A stretch of 64,000 bases of DNA from Kaistella polysaccharea (GTDB lineage: Bacteria > Bacteroidota > Bacteroidia > Flavobacteriales > Weeksellaceae), in contig NZ_CP084528.1 of NCBI RefSeq assembly GCF_020410745.1, positions 496,001 through 560,000 on the forward strand, in the 5' to 3' direction. The notes under the pieces are model-generated. The model worked only from the letters and a program-made list of their open reading frames with translations, made no database searches and was not told the DNA's origin. Of this stretch, positions 1-10,129 are shown one piece after another; position 1 is the stretch's first letter, and every line of letters starts with the position of its first letter. Made by a program: the position numbers and the translations under genes.

Positions 1-157
1 GGAGAGCCTGACTTGAGCCTGACGATCTTCTTCTAAGGAGAAAACTTTCCAGGCGGGCGAAGGATGCGCCCAAAAAATTCTTACGCGTATAATTTAAATG
101 TACATCCGCTAAGTTTAAAGGCAATTCCCTAAATTTGAATAAACCCTAATCAAAAAT
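1..157. other. Left edge, no assignable gene
   Basis: A forward frame is open from base 1 to a TAA at 34-36 and could be the last 11 codons of an upstream gene, but this is too short to judge. A small GC-rich inverted repeat (GGGCG at 55-59, CGCCC at 67-71) is followed by A residues rather than T, so it is not a clear terminator for the plus strand. No convincing promoter for the next gene was identified. Confidence 0.3.
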
Positions 158-808
158 ATGTGCTACTACGTTTCCAACCAACTCACCCGCAAAGAAATGA
201 AAGATACCTTCGGCGTTACCTACGAAGGACCGGATTTTCAGGGCTCTGAATTTACGAATGGTTTTTCTTACCCGAAAACTCCAATTGTCTTGGACGACAA
301 TCCGGATGAAGCTATTTTGGGCGATTGGGGATTAATTCCGGTTTGGGCAAAAGACCGAAATATGCAGAAAAGTACGCTGAATGCCAGAATAGAAACTTTG
401 GTGGAAAAACCCAGTTTCAGAGATTCAGTGTCCAACCGATGTCTGGTTTTGGTCAAAGGTTTTTATGAATGGAAATGGCTGGATTCTAAAGGAAAGAAGA
501 AAGAGAAATATTTTATTCATCTTGATAATGGCGAGGAACCTTTTGCCTTGGGTGGAATTTACAATATCTGGACCGATGAAGAAACGGAGGAAACCCTCAC
601 CAGTTTTTCAATTGTAACTTCCAACGCGAACGAACTCATGGCCGAAATTCACAATACAAAAGACCGAATGCCTTTGGTCCTATCAAAAGAAGCGGAAGAA
701 GCCTGGCTTTCTGATCGATCTATCGACAATTTTGCTTTCCCAAATTACAGTCCGGACCTGATCGCCATCAACCTGGATGTGGCTGGGTCGCAACCGACTT
801 TGTTTTAG
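158..808 (+). CDS. SRAP/HMCES-family (YedK-type) DNA-protein crosslink protein
   Basis: 216 aa, the usual length for the SOS-response-associated peptidase (SRAP) family. These proteins bind abasic sites in single-stranded DNA, form a thiazolidine crosslink through the cysteine exposed after Met removal, and so shield the lesion during replication. The family residues are all visible: Cys2 directly after Met1, Asn75 and Arg77 in LNARIET, Glu104 in GFYEW, and His165 in AEIHNTKDRMP. They match E. coli YedK Cys2/Asn75/Glu105/His160 in order and spacing. The ATG is fixed by the need for Cys at position 2. It appears monocistronic. Family assignment is firm; the role in this cell is inferred from the family. 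Confidence 0.93.
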   Translation: MCYYVSNQLTRKEMKDTFGVTYEGPDFQGSEFTNGFSYPKTPIVLDDNPDEAILGDWGLIPVWAKDRNMQKSTLNARIETLVEKPSFRDSVSNRCLVLVKGFYEWKWLDSKGKKKEKYFIHLDNGEEPFALGGIYNIWTDEETEETLTSFSIVTSNANELMAEIHNTKDRMPLVLSKEAEEAWLSDRSIDNFAFPNYSPDLIAINLDVAGSQPTLF

Positions 809-821
809 GAGGGAATTAGAG

Positions 822-1080
822 GTCAGAAGTAAGAAGTATGAAGTAAGAGGTCAGATGTAAGAAGTAAGAGGTCAGAAGTAAGAGGTCAGAAGTAAGAAGG
901 AAGAAGTCAGAAGGAAGAAGTATGAAGTATGAAGTCAGAGGTCAGAGGTCAGAGGTGAGAAGTCAGAAGGAAGAAGTATGAAGGAAGAAGGAAGAAGGAA
1001 GAAGTAAGAAGTAAGAAGTAAGAAGTCAGAAGTAAGAAGTCAGAAGTAAGAGGTCAGAAGTTAGAGGTAGGAGGTCAGAG
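822..1080. repeat. Tandem heptamer satellite, 37 units in register
   Basis: An uninterrupted array of 7-bp units reading G(T/G)(A/C)(A/T)GA(A/G) on the plus strand. Main unit types are GTAAGAA, GTCAGAA, GTCAGAG, GGAAGAA and GTATGAA. Register holds exactly from 822 to 1080 (37 x 7 = 259 bp), with a degenerate partial unit on each side. Units differ by point substitutions and are mixed in order, so the array looks old or shuffled rather than freshly expanded. The plus strand is strongly purine-rich. It lies between the SRAP gene and a terminator, in no supported gene. There are no unique spacers, so it is not a CRISPR. Confidence 0.95.
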
Positions 1081-1096
1081 GTCGAGATTCACAATT

Positions 1097-1128
1097 CATA
1101 ATTTAAAATTTAAAATTTAAAATTTCCG
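1097..1128. repeat. Short AT repeat (ATTTAAA units)
   Basis: Three to four copies of a roughly 10-bp AATTTAAAAT unit follow the heptamer array, preceded by ATTCACAATTCATAA. A similar AT motif (TTTAAAATTTAAAATC) occurs just before atpC at about 30290-30310, so this looks like a recurrent intergenic filler sequence of this genome. Confidence 0.5.
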
Positions 1129-1148
1129 AGTTGAAGAGTTGTACCAGC

Positions 1149-1180
1149 AAAAACCCCTAAGCTGAGCTCAAGGGTTTTTT
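1149..1180. terminator. Bidirectional terminator
   Basis: An AAAACCC/GGGTTTT stem has T-runs on both strands. It lies between the end of the repeat region and the stop codon of the leftward tmm gene, so it would end tmm transcription and block any rightward readthrough. Confidence 0.7.
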
Positions 1181-1199
1181 GAATTTGTAAAATTGAAAT

Positions 1200-3050
<1,851 letters not shown>

Positions 3051-4628
3051 CTAATTGATTTTTTTCGCTTCATATTCACTTTCATTTCCCAAACGGTCTA
3101 CCGATTTCACGGCAATGGTGTTGAGTTTTTTTCCATTTTGAATTAAAGGAATATTTCGGGTAATAAGATCTTTTTCTAAAATTTCAGTTTCCCAGGTTTC
3201 GCCATATTTCAGGTATAAAATCCATTGGAATACACTTGGCGAGTCGCTTGCGTTCCATTTTATCTTTGCTAAATTACCGCCAGTTTCTACAAAAAGAATG
3301 GGTTTGTTTAAAGGTTTTGTTTTGATCCACGGTGTTTCAGGGATCAAAGCCGGTGTTTGATAGGCACTTTTCACCGCATTGTACATGGCAGTACTTTTAG
3401 ATAAACCATCAACACTGTAATGAATGGTGCCGGCAGAGTTTTTTAAAATGTTTCTCGTAGAATTGATTTGACTTACAATTTCACTCGGCCGATCTGCAAC
3501 ATCACGAAGTCCGATGGTATTTAAACCCGGCCAAAGATGGCGTTTTTGTGTATTTTCACTTTCCCACCATTTGAGAAGAGCGGGGAAACTTTGCGGACCG
3601 TCATTTTTCCAGTAGAGTTGGGGCGAAAAATAATCTAGCCAACCTTGGTTCAACCATAATTTCGCATCGGCATACAATTCATCATACTGCGAAGATCCTT
3701 TGATTCCTTCCGGAAAACCCGGTTTCCAAATTCCAAAAGGACTAATTCCAAACTGTACGTAACTTTTTTCAGCTTTAATTTCATCGTGAATTCTTTTGAT
3801 AAATTTATTCACATTTGCACGTCGCCAATCAGCACGGGAAAGGTTTCCACCTGATTTTTGATAAATATTCCACGTTCTGTTGTCCGGGAAATCTTTGCCG
3901 CCATTATATTCTCGATAAGGATAAAAATAATCATCAATGTGAATAGCATCAATATCATATCTTTTTACCAAATCCTTGATGACTTTGGAGGTGTGATCTT
4001 GCGTCGCTTCATCGGATGGATCCATCCAATACATTCCATTTTTGAGTTTGATGATTTGGTCCGGCATTTTCTTCACGATAGATTCGCTATTGATCGGTCC
4101 GCCAGTTGTATGGTGTGCGCGGTACGGATTTAACCAAACATGCAATTCCATTCCGCGTTGGTGCGCTTCTTTAATCCAAAATTCCAAAGGATCATAAAAT
4201 GGAGTAGGAGCTTTGCCAATTTCTCCTGTTAAAAAATAAGACCAGGGCTCCAGATCACTGTTATACATGGCATCTGCAGACGGACGTGCCTGAAAAATCA
4301 CCGCATTGAAATTGGCATCTTTCAACAAATCCAGAATTTTTATGGCTTCGTCTTTCTGTTGTTGGGTCGATAAATTGTTCTTTGATGGCCAGTTGATATT
4401 GGCGACTGTAGCAATCCAGGCAGCGCGAAATTCGCGGTTAACCTTAGGAAGATTTAAGTTGGAAACAGGTTTCTCCGTTTCCGTTTTTGGAAGGGAAGGT
4501 TTAGTGACTGGTTTTGTGGTCGTTGGTTTTTTAGTGCTTTTGGAGACCGGCTTTTTTGCGGTACACGAAACAACTAATAAAAGAAATAGAAAAAGGGCAG
4601 AAATTACTTTGACAAAAGTGGAACTCAT
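3051..4628 (-). CDS. GHL10-type family 10 glycosyl hydrolase-like lipoprotein
   Basis: 525 aa. A lipoprotein signal peptide ends in VVSC (Cys22), followed by a Lys/Pro/Thr-rich linker to about residue 60. The catalytic-like domain begins with VNREFRAAWIATVANINWP and continues with FQARPSADAMY, WLNPYRAH, IHIDDYFYPY and FGISPFGIWKPG, the conserved blocks of the glycosyl-hydrolase-like 10 (DUF187/YngK) TIM-barrel family. A short fibronectin-like tail follows the barrel. These proteins are thought to act on envelope or peptidoglycan-linked glycans, but the substrate is not established, so no reaction is claimed. It is likely tethered to a membrane leaflet and carries its own terminator. Confidence 0.88.
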   Translation of the reverse strand: MSSTFVKVISALFLFLLLVVSCTAKKPVSKSTKKPTTTKPVTKPSLPKTETEKPVSNLNLPKVNREFRAAWIATVANINWPSKNNLSTQQQKDEAIKILDLLKDANFNAVIFQARPSADAMYNSDLEPWSYFLTGEIGKAPTPFYDPLEFWIKEAHQRGMELHVWLNPYRAHHTTGGPINSESIVKKMPDQIIKLKNGMYWMDPSDEATQDHTSKVIKDLVKRYDIDAIHIDDYFYPYREYNGGKDFPDNRTWNIYQKSGGNLSRADWRRANVNKFIKRIHDEIKAEKSYVQFGISPFGIWKPGFPEGIKGSSQYDELYADAKLWLNQGWLDYFSPQLYWKNDGPQSFPALLKWWESENTQKRHLWPGLNTIGLRDVADRPSEIVSQINSTRNILKNSAGTIHYSVDGLSKSTAMYNAVKSAYQTPALIPETPWIKTKPLNKPILFVETGGNLAKIKWNASDSPSVFQWILYLKYGETWETEILEKDLITRNIPLIQNGKKLNTIAVKSVDRLGNESEYEAKKIN

Positions 4629-4720
4629 AGATAGAATTTGAATAGAAAAAATTTTTAGAAAAACATCAAGGGCAAATATATTAAAAGCTTCCTGAAAAAT
4701 AGAGTGGTATTAGGGCAAAA

Positions 4721-4756
4721 AAAAATCTTTAAAGTATTTCTACTTTAAAGATTTTT
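4721..4756. terminator. Terminator after typA
   Basis: A perfect 13-bp stem (4724-4736 with 4741-4753, loop TTTC) is flanked by A and T runs, so it can act in both directions. It lies 20 bases past the typA stop codon. Confidence 0.85.
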
Positions 4757-4775
4757 TATATTAAATCAAATCTAC

Positions 4776-6581
4776 TTATGCTTTCGCGCCTCTTTCGATT
4801 CTTTTTCTTTCATCTTCTGACAAAACTTTCTTACGCATTCTGATAAAGTTAGGTGTTACCTCGATCGCTTCATCTTCCTGGATGTATTCCATACATTCTT
4901 CTAATGAGAAAAGTTGTTTTGGAGCGATGTTACCATCTTTATCTTTTCCAGAAGCACGCATGTTGTTCAACTGTTTCGCTTCCACGATATTTACAACCAA
5001 ATCTCCCGGCTTGTTTTGCTCACCGATGATCATTCCTGCGTAAATTTCTTCACCTGGATCAACAAAGAACTTGCCTCGATCCTGTAATTTTGCGATAGAA
5101 TATTCAGTTGCCGGTCCTTGACCTTTACTGATCAATACTCCAACCGATCTACCTGGAATCGCACCTTTGAAAGGTTTGTAATCTGTAAAACGGTGAGCCA
5201 TAATCGCTTCACCTGCAGTTGCTGTCAACATTTGAGAACGCAATCCGATCAAACCTCTGGAAGGGATTTCGAATTCTAAATGTTGCATTTCACCTTTAGT
5301 TTCCATGATGTGTAAATCACCTTTTCTTTGTGTCGCCAAGTCGATTACTCGGGAAGCATATTCTTCCGGTACATCAACTACCATCGATTCATAAGGCTCA
5401 CATTTAACACCATCGATTTCTCTGATGATTACTTGTGGCTGACCAATGGTCATTTCATAACCTTCTCTTCTCATCGTTTCGATCAAAACAGAAAGGTGAA
5501 GAATCCCACGTCCGAATACTAAAAACGTATTGGCATCTTCGGTTGGTTCAACTCTAAGTGCTAAGTTTTTCTCTAACTCTTTCATCAACCTTTCTTTCAG
5601 GTGATTTGAAGTTACATATTTACCATCTTTTCCGAAGAAAGGTGAGTTGTTAATGGAGAATGTCATGTTCAAAGTTGGCTCATCAATCGCTGTTCTTGGC
5701 AATGGATCTGGATTTTCAAGATCTACAAATGAATCTCCAATTTGAAATTTGTCGAATCCTACGATCGCACAAATATCTCCAGCTTTTACTTCCTGAACTT
5801 TCTTTTTTCCAAGACCTTCAAAAACGTATAATTCTTTAACTTTTCCTCTAATAATTTTGCCATCTTCCTGAGCAAGACCAATCCATTCTGATTCTTTTAC
5901 AGTACCTTGATTGATTTTCCCGATTGCAATTCTCCCCAAGAAAGAAGAGAAATCCAAGGAAACGATTTGCATTCTCAATGGTCCTTCTTTAGCTTCTGGA
6001 GCCGGAACGTGTTCCAAAATTCCATCTAATAAAGGAAAAATATTTTCTGTTTGTTCTAATGAGGTGTTAAACCAACCTTGTTTAGAAGATCCGTAGAATG
6101 TTGGGAAATCCAATTGTTCTTCGGTCGCATTTAAGTTAAAGAATAAATCGAAAACTTGATCATGAACTTCATCCGGACGACAGTTTGGTTTATCAACTTT
6201 ATTGATCACAACAACTGGTCTCAAACCAAGTTCTAAAGCTTTCTGAAGCACGAAACGCGTTTGCGGCATTGGTCCTTCAAAAGCATCTACTAAAAGTAAA
6301 ACACCATCTGCCATTTTCAAAACTCTTTCTACTTCACCACCGAAATCGGCGTGACCAGGAGTATCGATTACATTAATTTTGGTGTCTTTGTAGGTTACCG
6401 AAATATTTTTTGATAAAATGGTAATTCCTCTCTCACGTTCCAAATCATTGTTGTCCATGATAAGGTCACCTGACTCTTGATTTTCACGGAAAACACTGGT
6501 AGCGTGAATGATTTTGTCAACCAAAGTCGTTTTCCCGTGGTCAACGTGCGCAATAATTGCGATATTTCTAATGTTTTGCAT
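4776..6581 (-). CDS. typA: Translational GTPase TypA/BipA
   Basis: 601 aa from the chosen start. A ribosome-binding GTPase related to EF-G, implicated in 50S assembly and stress adaptation. The G motifs are complete: G1 AHVDHGKTT near residues 11-19, G2 RGITI, G3 DTPGHADF, G4 NKVD. The C-terminal TypA-specific blocks ([32 protein letters not shown]) are present. A longer frame begins at a TTG at 6602, but that codon sits in a good -7 promoter box (minus strand, 6600-6607), so the ATG at 6581 is preferred, with a leader of about 15 nt. It has its own promoter and terminator. Confidence 0.97.
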   Translation of the reverse strand: MQNIRNIAIIAHVDHGKTTLVDKIIHATSVFRENQESGDLIMDNNDLERERGITILSKNISVTYKDTKINVIDTPGHADFGGEVERVLKMADGVLLLVDAFEGPMPQTRFVLQKALELGLRPVVVINKVDKPNCRPDEVHDQVFDLFFNLNATEEQLDFPTFYGSSKQGWFNTSLEQTENIFPLLDGILEHVPAPEAKEGPLRMQIVSLDFSSFLGRIAIGKINQGTVKESEWIGLAQEDGKIIRGKVKELYVFEGLGKKKVQEVKAGDICAIVGFDKFQIGDSFVDLENPDPLPRTAIDEPTLNMTFSINNSPFFGKDGKYVTSNHLKERLMKELEKNLALRVEPTEDANTFLVFGRGILHLSVLIETMRREGYEMTIGQPQVIIREIDGVKCEPYESMVVDVPEEYASRVIDLATQRKGDLHIMETKGEMQHLEFEIPSRGLIGLRSQMLTATAGEAIMAHRFTDYKPFKGAIPGRSVGVLISKGQGPATEYSIAKLQDRGKFFVDPGEEIYAGMIIGEQNKPGDLVVNIVEAKQLNNMRASGKDKDGNIAPKQLFSLEECMEYIQEDEAIEVTPNFIRMRKKVLSEDERKRIERGAKA

Positions 6582-6599
6582 ATTCGTTTTTTGACCGTG

Positions 6600-6607
6600 C
6601 AAAAGTA
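6600..6607 (-). promoter_or_regulatory. Promoter -7 box of typA
   Basis: TACTTTTG on the minus strand matches the Bacteroidota TAnnTTTG box. No clear -33 TTTG was found. The box overlaps the in-frame upstream TTG and so decides the typA start. Confidence 0.65.
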
Positions 6608-6789
6608 ATCTTTTTTCGGGAAATATGTTTATAAGTTTTTGAATTTAATAAATTTTTATGTTAATTTTTGGTGAAAGTTTAATATCTTTTGAATACAATG
6701 CCGTTTTTCTGACTTATTCTAATCAATCATATTATATTCCAGACGTTGTCATTTTCTTTAATTTGATGAATTTTTCTAAAATGGTTCCA

Positions 6790-6816
6790 AATAAAAAAGA
6801 GACTATGAAGTCTCTT
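6790..6816 (-). terminator. Terminator after the DUF465 gene
   Basis: AGAGACT (6798-6804) pairs with AGTCTCT (6809-6815), and the minus strand continues with a T-run. It lies 27 bases past the stop codon of the leftward small gene. Confidence 0.75.
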
Positions 6817-6842
6817 ATGATATGGTCTGATAAATATTTATT

Positions 6843-7079
6843 TTAAACCTCTTTTAAATAGGTGTACAGGTTGTCTTTTAAATGGACTCTTTTTTTACGA
6901 AGTTCAGTTAAGTGCTCATCAGTCGTATGATTTTGTTCGCCGTCTTCGTAATGCTGAATGAGCGCGTTTACTTCTTCATAGTTTACATACATTTTTCTGA
7001 AAACATCGTCCTTCAATTTATATTCGGTAATCTTAGACTGCAATTCGGGAAACTCTAGGGTAAGACTGTGATTTTCCAT
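6843..7079 (-). CDS. YdcH-like DUF465 small protein
   Basis: 78 aa, soluble and charged, predicted as two helices. The pattern fits DUF465/YdcH: an N-terminal FPELQSKITEYKLKDDVFRKMYVNY block, a HYEDGEQN turn, and a C-terminal ELRKKRVHLKDNLYTYLK block. Members are short helical-hairpin proteins of unknown role that are widespread in Gram-negative bacteria. The gene stands alone between typA and a long intergenic region and has its own terminator. Family call is by pattern; function unknown. Confidence 0.82.
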   Translation of the reverse strand: MENHSLTLEFPELQSKITEYKLKDDVFRKMYVNYEEVNALIQHYEDGEQNHTTDEHLTELRKKRVHLKDNLYTYLKEV

Positions 7080-7545
7080 GACTTTAAATATTTAAATTTT
7101 AATACATTAAAGTTACTCAAAAACTTCTTAGTTTTTTTTTAAAAAATCAGTTTTTTAACCACCGAAAGCCTGACATTAATCATACAAAAGTATATTTGGA
7201 TCAACTTTATTAATTTGAACAGTAATACTTCCAGGTCCTTTTTTTACAAATAAAATTGCGGGTCGATTCAGCTGATTCAATTTGAGTAACCTGCAATCGT
7301 TGTTGTATAAATTTTTCAGTAAAAATATTGGTGAGCGATTGCTCCAAAATAAATATGAGTTTCGGTTTAAAGGAAGACAAGTAAAATTACTTAATTATTA
7401 ATTATTCGCAGTAATTTCAGTAATGTTTATGTGACAAGTACTAAAAATTAAGATATTGTACAAATCAGGAATTTCTTCAGTATACTCATATTTATAATTA
7501 GGAATCATTCTTGCTGTAAATTATTCACATTTAAATCTTTAAATT
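7080..7545. other. 466-bp intergenic region with a start-less minus-strand frame
   Basis: No supported gene. On the minus strand a frame of about 70 codons is open from about 7390 down to a TAA at 7176-7178. It contains no ATG, but its C-terminal end reads protein-like (RPAILFVKKGPGSITVQI, then a short tail). It may be a decayed gene end or chance. The rest is AT-rich leader sequence for ferritin on the right and for the DUF465 gene on the left. Confidence 0.35.
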
Positions 7546-8097
7546 ATGGACACAAAAAGACTTTCTTCTTCCCTCGAAGAAGCACTAAGCACCCAAATGA
7601 ATGTTGAACTTTCCCAATCACACACCTATTTATCTTATGGAATCTGGGCGACCGATAAAGGTTATGGTGGAATAGGAAATTTTCTTTTCCGGCACTCTCT
7701 TGAAGAAAGAAATCACGCAATAAAATTCATGCAGTATATTTTAAACAGAGGTGGTAAACCCACGGTCACAGCTTTGGGGGCGCCAGCTCCCGATCCTCAA
7801 AGTTTACAGAATTGTTTTAATCAGGTTTTTAAACATGAAGTTGATAATACCGAGAAAATCTACAATTTGGTGAACATGGCGATGGAAGAAAAAGATTGGG
7901 CGACCTGGAATTTCCTGCAATGGTTCGTAAAAGAACAGATCGAAGAAGAAACTTTAGCCATGGATCTTATCGACAAATTAAAAATTGCGGGTGGAGACAG
8001 AGCTACCGACGAATCATTATTTAATTTAGATAAAGATTTAGGTGCCGCAGAAGATGACGCGGAACTTGCGAGAAACGCAACATCAGAAAATCCGTAA
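7546..8097 (+). CDS. ftnA: Ferritin (FtnA type, non-heme)
   Basis: 183 aa, a four-helix bacterial ferritin that oxidises Fe2+ and stores Fe3+ in a 24-subunit cytosolic shell. The ferroxidase ligands are intact: Glu21, Glu54, His57, Glu98, Gln131 and Glu134, each offset +4 from the E. coli FtnA positions. There is no heme-binding Met of the bacterioferritin type. An acidic C-terminal tail (from about 155) extends past the last helix. Monocistronic, with a hairpin terminator 20 bases after the stop. No obvious Fur-like operator was seen in the long leader. Confidence 0.95.
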   Translation: MDTKRLSSSLEEALSTQMNVELSQSHTYLSYGIWATDKGYGGIGNFLFRHSLEERNHAIKFMQYILNRGGKPTVTALGAPAPDPQSLQNCFNQVFKHEVDNTEKIYNLVNMAMEEKDWATWNFLQWFVKEQIEEETLAMDLIDKLKIAGGDRATDESLFNLDKDLGAAEDDAELARNATSENP

Positions 8098-8117
8098 AAT
8101 TTATTTTATATTCTCCC

Positions 8118-8148
8118 AAAATCTGCTTTTATAAAGGCAGATTTTTTT
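8118..8148 (+). terminator. Terminator after ferritin
   Basis: AAATCTGC (8119-8126) pairs with GCAGATTT (8137-8144), followed by a T-run. Confidence 0.8.
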
Positions 8149-8172
8149 CTGGAATTACTCAGCCAAAAACTT

Positions 8173-8180
8173 TATCTTTG
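8173..8180 (+). promoter_or_regulatory. Promoter -7 box of ychF
   Basis: TATCTTTG matches TAnnTTTG and predicts a leader of about 60 nt. No clear -33 element. Confidence 0.55.
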
Positions 8181-8244
8181 CACACTTGTAAATTAATAAC
8201 TTAAAAGTCATTTAAACATCAATTTTAACCTTTGAACTAAAGAT

Positions 8245-9336
8245 ATGAAATGTGGAATCGTAGGTTTGCCCAATGTAGGTAAATCAACCCTTTTTAATTG
8301 TTTAAGCAATGCCAAAGCGCAGTCTGCCAATTATCCTTTCTGTACCATCGAACCGAATATTGGAACCGTTTCTGTACCTGATGAACGTTTGTTTATATTA
8401 GAAAAGTTAGTGAAACCAGAACGCGTTTTACCAGCAGTAGTAGAAATCGTGGATATCGCTGGTTTGGTAAAAGGAGCCAGCAAAGGAGAAGGTTTAGGAA
8501 ATAAATTTTTGGCAAACATCAGAGAATGCGAAGCGATTATTCATGTGTTGAGATGTTTTGAAGACGGGAATATAATTCACGTTGAAGGAACGGTTGATCC
8601 CATCAGAGATAAAGAAATCATCGACATTGAACTTCAGTTGAAAGATATTGAGACTTTAGCAAAGGCGGTTGAAAAAGCGAAGAAATTCATTAAATCTGGC
8701 AAAAAAGATGATGTGATGACTTACGAAACACTTTTGAAACTTCAGAAATTTGTGGAAGAAGGACAAAATGCCCGTGAATTTCCGATGGATGATTTTTCAA
8801 CTCCCATTATTTCCGAAGTTCAACTTTTGACCAATAAACCTGTTTTGTATGTTTGTAATGTGGATGAAAATTCCATTAAGAACGGAAACGAATGGATCGC
8901 TAAAATCGAAGAGATGGCGACAAAGGAAAATGCAGAAGTTGTAGTTTTAGCAGCTCAAATTGAAGCCGATATTAATGAGTTAGAAACTTTCGAAGAACGC
9001 GAAATGTTTTTAGACGAATTAGGACTCACAGAACCGGGCGTAAATCGCCTGATACGAAAAGCCTACGATTTATTGCATTTACAAACTTATTTTACGGCTG
9101 GAGTTAAAGAAGTTCGCGCCTGGACAATTGGTAAAGGCTGGACTGCGCCACAAGCAGCTGGTGTCATTCATACCGATTTCGAAAAAGGATTTATTCGTGC
9201 AGAAGTCATTAAATATGAAGATTTCGTAAATCTCGGTTCCGAAGCGAAAGTGAAAGAAGCCGGAAAACTTTCCGTAGAAGGTAAAGAATATATCGTTCAA
9301 GATGGCGACATGATGAATTTTAGATTTAATGTTTAG
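8245..9336 (+). CDS. ychF: Redox-regulated ATPase/GTPase YchF (Obg-like)
   Basis: 363 aa, normal length. OLA1/YchF-family P-loop NTPase that binds ribosomes and takes part in stress signalling. G1 GLPNVGKST is at 7-15, and the G3 region DIAGLVKGASKGEGLGNKFL is near residue 72. The G4 position reads NVDE instead of NKxD, the known YchF change that favours ATP over GTP. A TGS domain fills the last 85 residues (VRAWTIGKGWTAPQAAGVIHTDFEKGFIRAEV region). Monocistronic, with its own promoter and terminator. Confidence 0.97.
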   Translation: MKCGIVGLPNVGKSTLFNCLSNAKAQSANYPFCTIEPNIGTVSVPDERLFILEKLVKPERVLPAVVEIVDIAGLVKGASKGEGLGNKFLANIRECEAIIHVLRCFEDGNIIHVEGTVDPIRDKEIIDIELQLKDIETLAKAVEKAKKFIKSGKKDDVMTYETLLKLQKFVEEGQNAREFPMDDFSTPIISEVQLLTNKPVLYVCNVDENSIKNGNEWIAKIEEMATKENAEVVVLAAQIEADINELETFEEREMFLDELGLTEPGVNRLIRKAYDLLHLQTYFTAGVKEVRAWTIGKGWTAPQAAGVIHTDFEKGFIRAEVIKYEDFVNLGSEAKVKEAGKLSVEGKEYIVQDGDMMNFRFNV

Positions 9337-9363
9337 AAATTATAAATATTAGAAATAGTATAC

Positions 9364-9390
9364 AAAGCGGACTTCGGTTCGCTTTTTTTG
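9364..9390 (+). terminator. Terminator after ychF
   Basis: AAAGCG pairs with CGCTTT around a short loop and is followed by seven T residues. Confidence 0.75.
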
Positions 9391-9457
9391 TGATAAAAAT
9401 TTCGAAGTTGGACTTTTGTATTTATAATTTTTATGTAAATTGGGGTCAAATTATTTT

Positions 9458-10006
9458 ATGGAAATTAAAAAAGTAGCAGTTATAGTAGGAAGTTTACGTA
9501 AAGAATCCTTTAATCGAAAAGTGGCCAACGAAATGATTCGTTTGGCTCCGGAAGGTTTGGAACTTAATATTGTTGAAATTAAAGATCTTACCTTTTTCAG
9601 TGAAGATATTGAAAACGATCCGCCACAAGAATGGCTAAATTTTAAGCAAAAAATATCAGATTCCGATGCAGTAATATTTGTTTCGCCAGAATACAACCGA
9701 ACAATTCCAGGCGTGCTGAAAAATGCCATGGAAATCGGTGCGCGCCCACCGAAACTAAATTCCTGGAAAGGTAAACCTGGTGCCGTAGTAACTGTTTCTC
9801 CTGGTGCTATTGGCGGTTTGGGAAGTAATCAAACCATAAGAATCGCTGCATCTAACGTACATATTTCGGTAATGGCTCAACCTGAAGCATACATCGGGGG
9901 AATTAAAGATAAATTGCTAGAAGATGGCGTAACTGTTGACGAAAAAACCGAAAAATTCCTGGTTACTTTCTTAGAAGCCTTTAAAGCCTGGACAGAAAAA
10001 TTTTAG
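9458..10006 (+). CDS. NADPH-dependent FMN reductase (flavodoxin-like)
   Basis: 182 aa from ATG 9458; a longer frame starts at a TTG at 9440 but adds only MGSNYF. Flavodoxin-fold NAD(P)H:FMN/quinone/chromate reductase family (ChrR/YieF-like). The phosphate-binding loop GSLRKESFNRK lies near residues 10-20 and the flavin-site block SPEYNRTIPGVLKNAMEIGAR in the middle, followed by PGAIGGLGSNQ. It is cytosolic and probably dimeric or tetrameric. The physiological acceptor (quinone, azo dye, metal or free flavin) cannot be told from sequence. Stands alone. Confidence 0.88.
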   Translation: MEIKKVAVIVGSLRKESFNRKVANEMIRLAPEGLELNIVEIKDLTFFSEDIENDPPQEWLNFKQKISDSDAVIFVSPEYNRTIPGVLKNAMEIGARPPKLNSWKGKPGAVVTVSPGAIGGLGSNQTIRIAASNVHISVMAQPEAYIGGIKDKLLEDGVTVDEKTEKFLVTFLEAFKAWTEKF

Positions 10007-10085
10007 CTTTAAGGCAGGTTATTTTTTGAAAGCGGAGCAGTTTTAAAACTTTTCCACAAAATTTTTAAAATTGCTTTGCTTTCCC

Positions 10086-10093
10086 TATTTTTG
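10086..10093 (+). promoter_or_regulatory. Promoter -7 box of the parE operon
   Basis: TATTTTTG matches TAnnTTTG, predicting a leader of about 33 nt. Confidence 0.5.
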
Positions 10094-10129
10094 TGAGTTG
10101 CCGAAAATGAGGCACTTTCCCGATAAAAC

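Noticed and set aside
822..1080. CRISPR array
   Set aside because: Units are only 7 bp, directly abutting, with no spacers and no cas genes in the window.
6658..6846. Small plus-strand gene between typA and the DUF465 gene
   Set aside because: 62 codons, no family likeness, and it runs through the terminator of the opposite-strand DUF465 gene.
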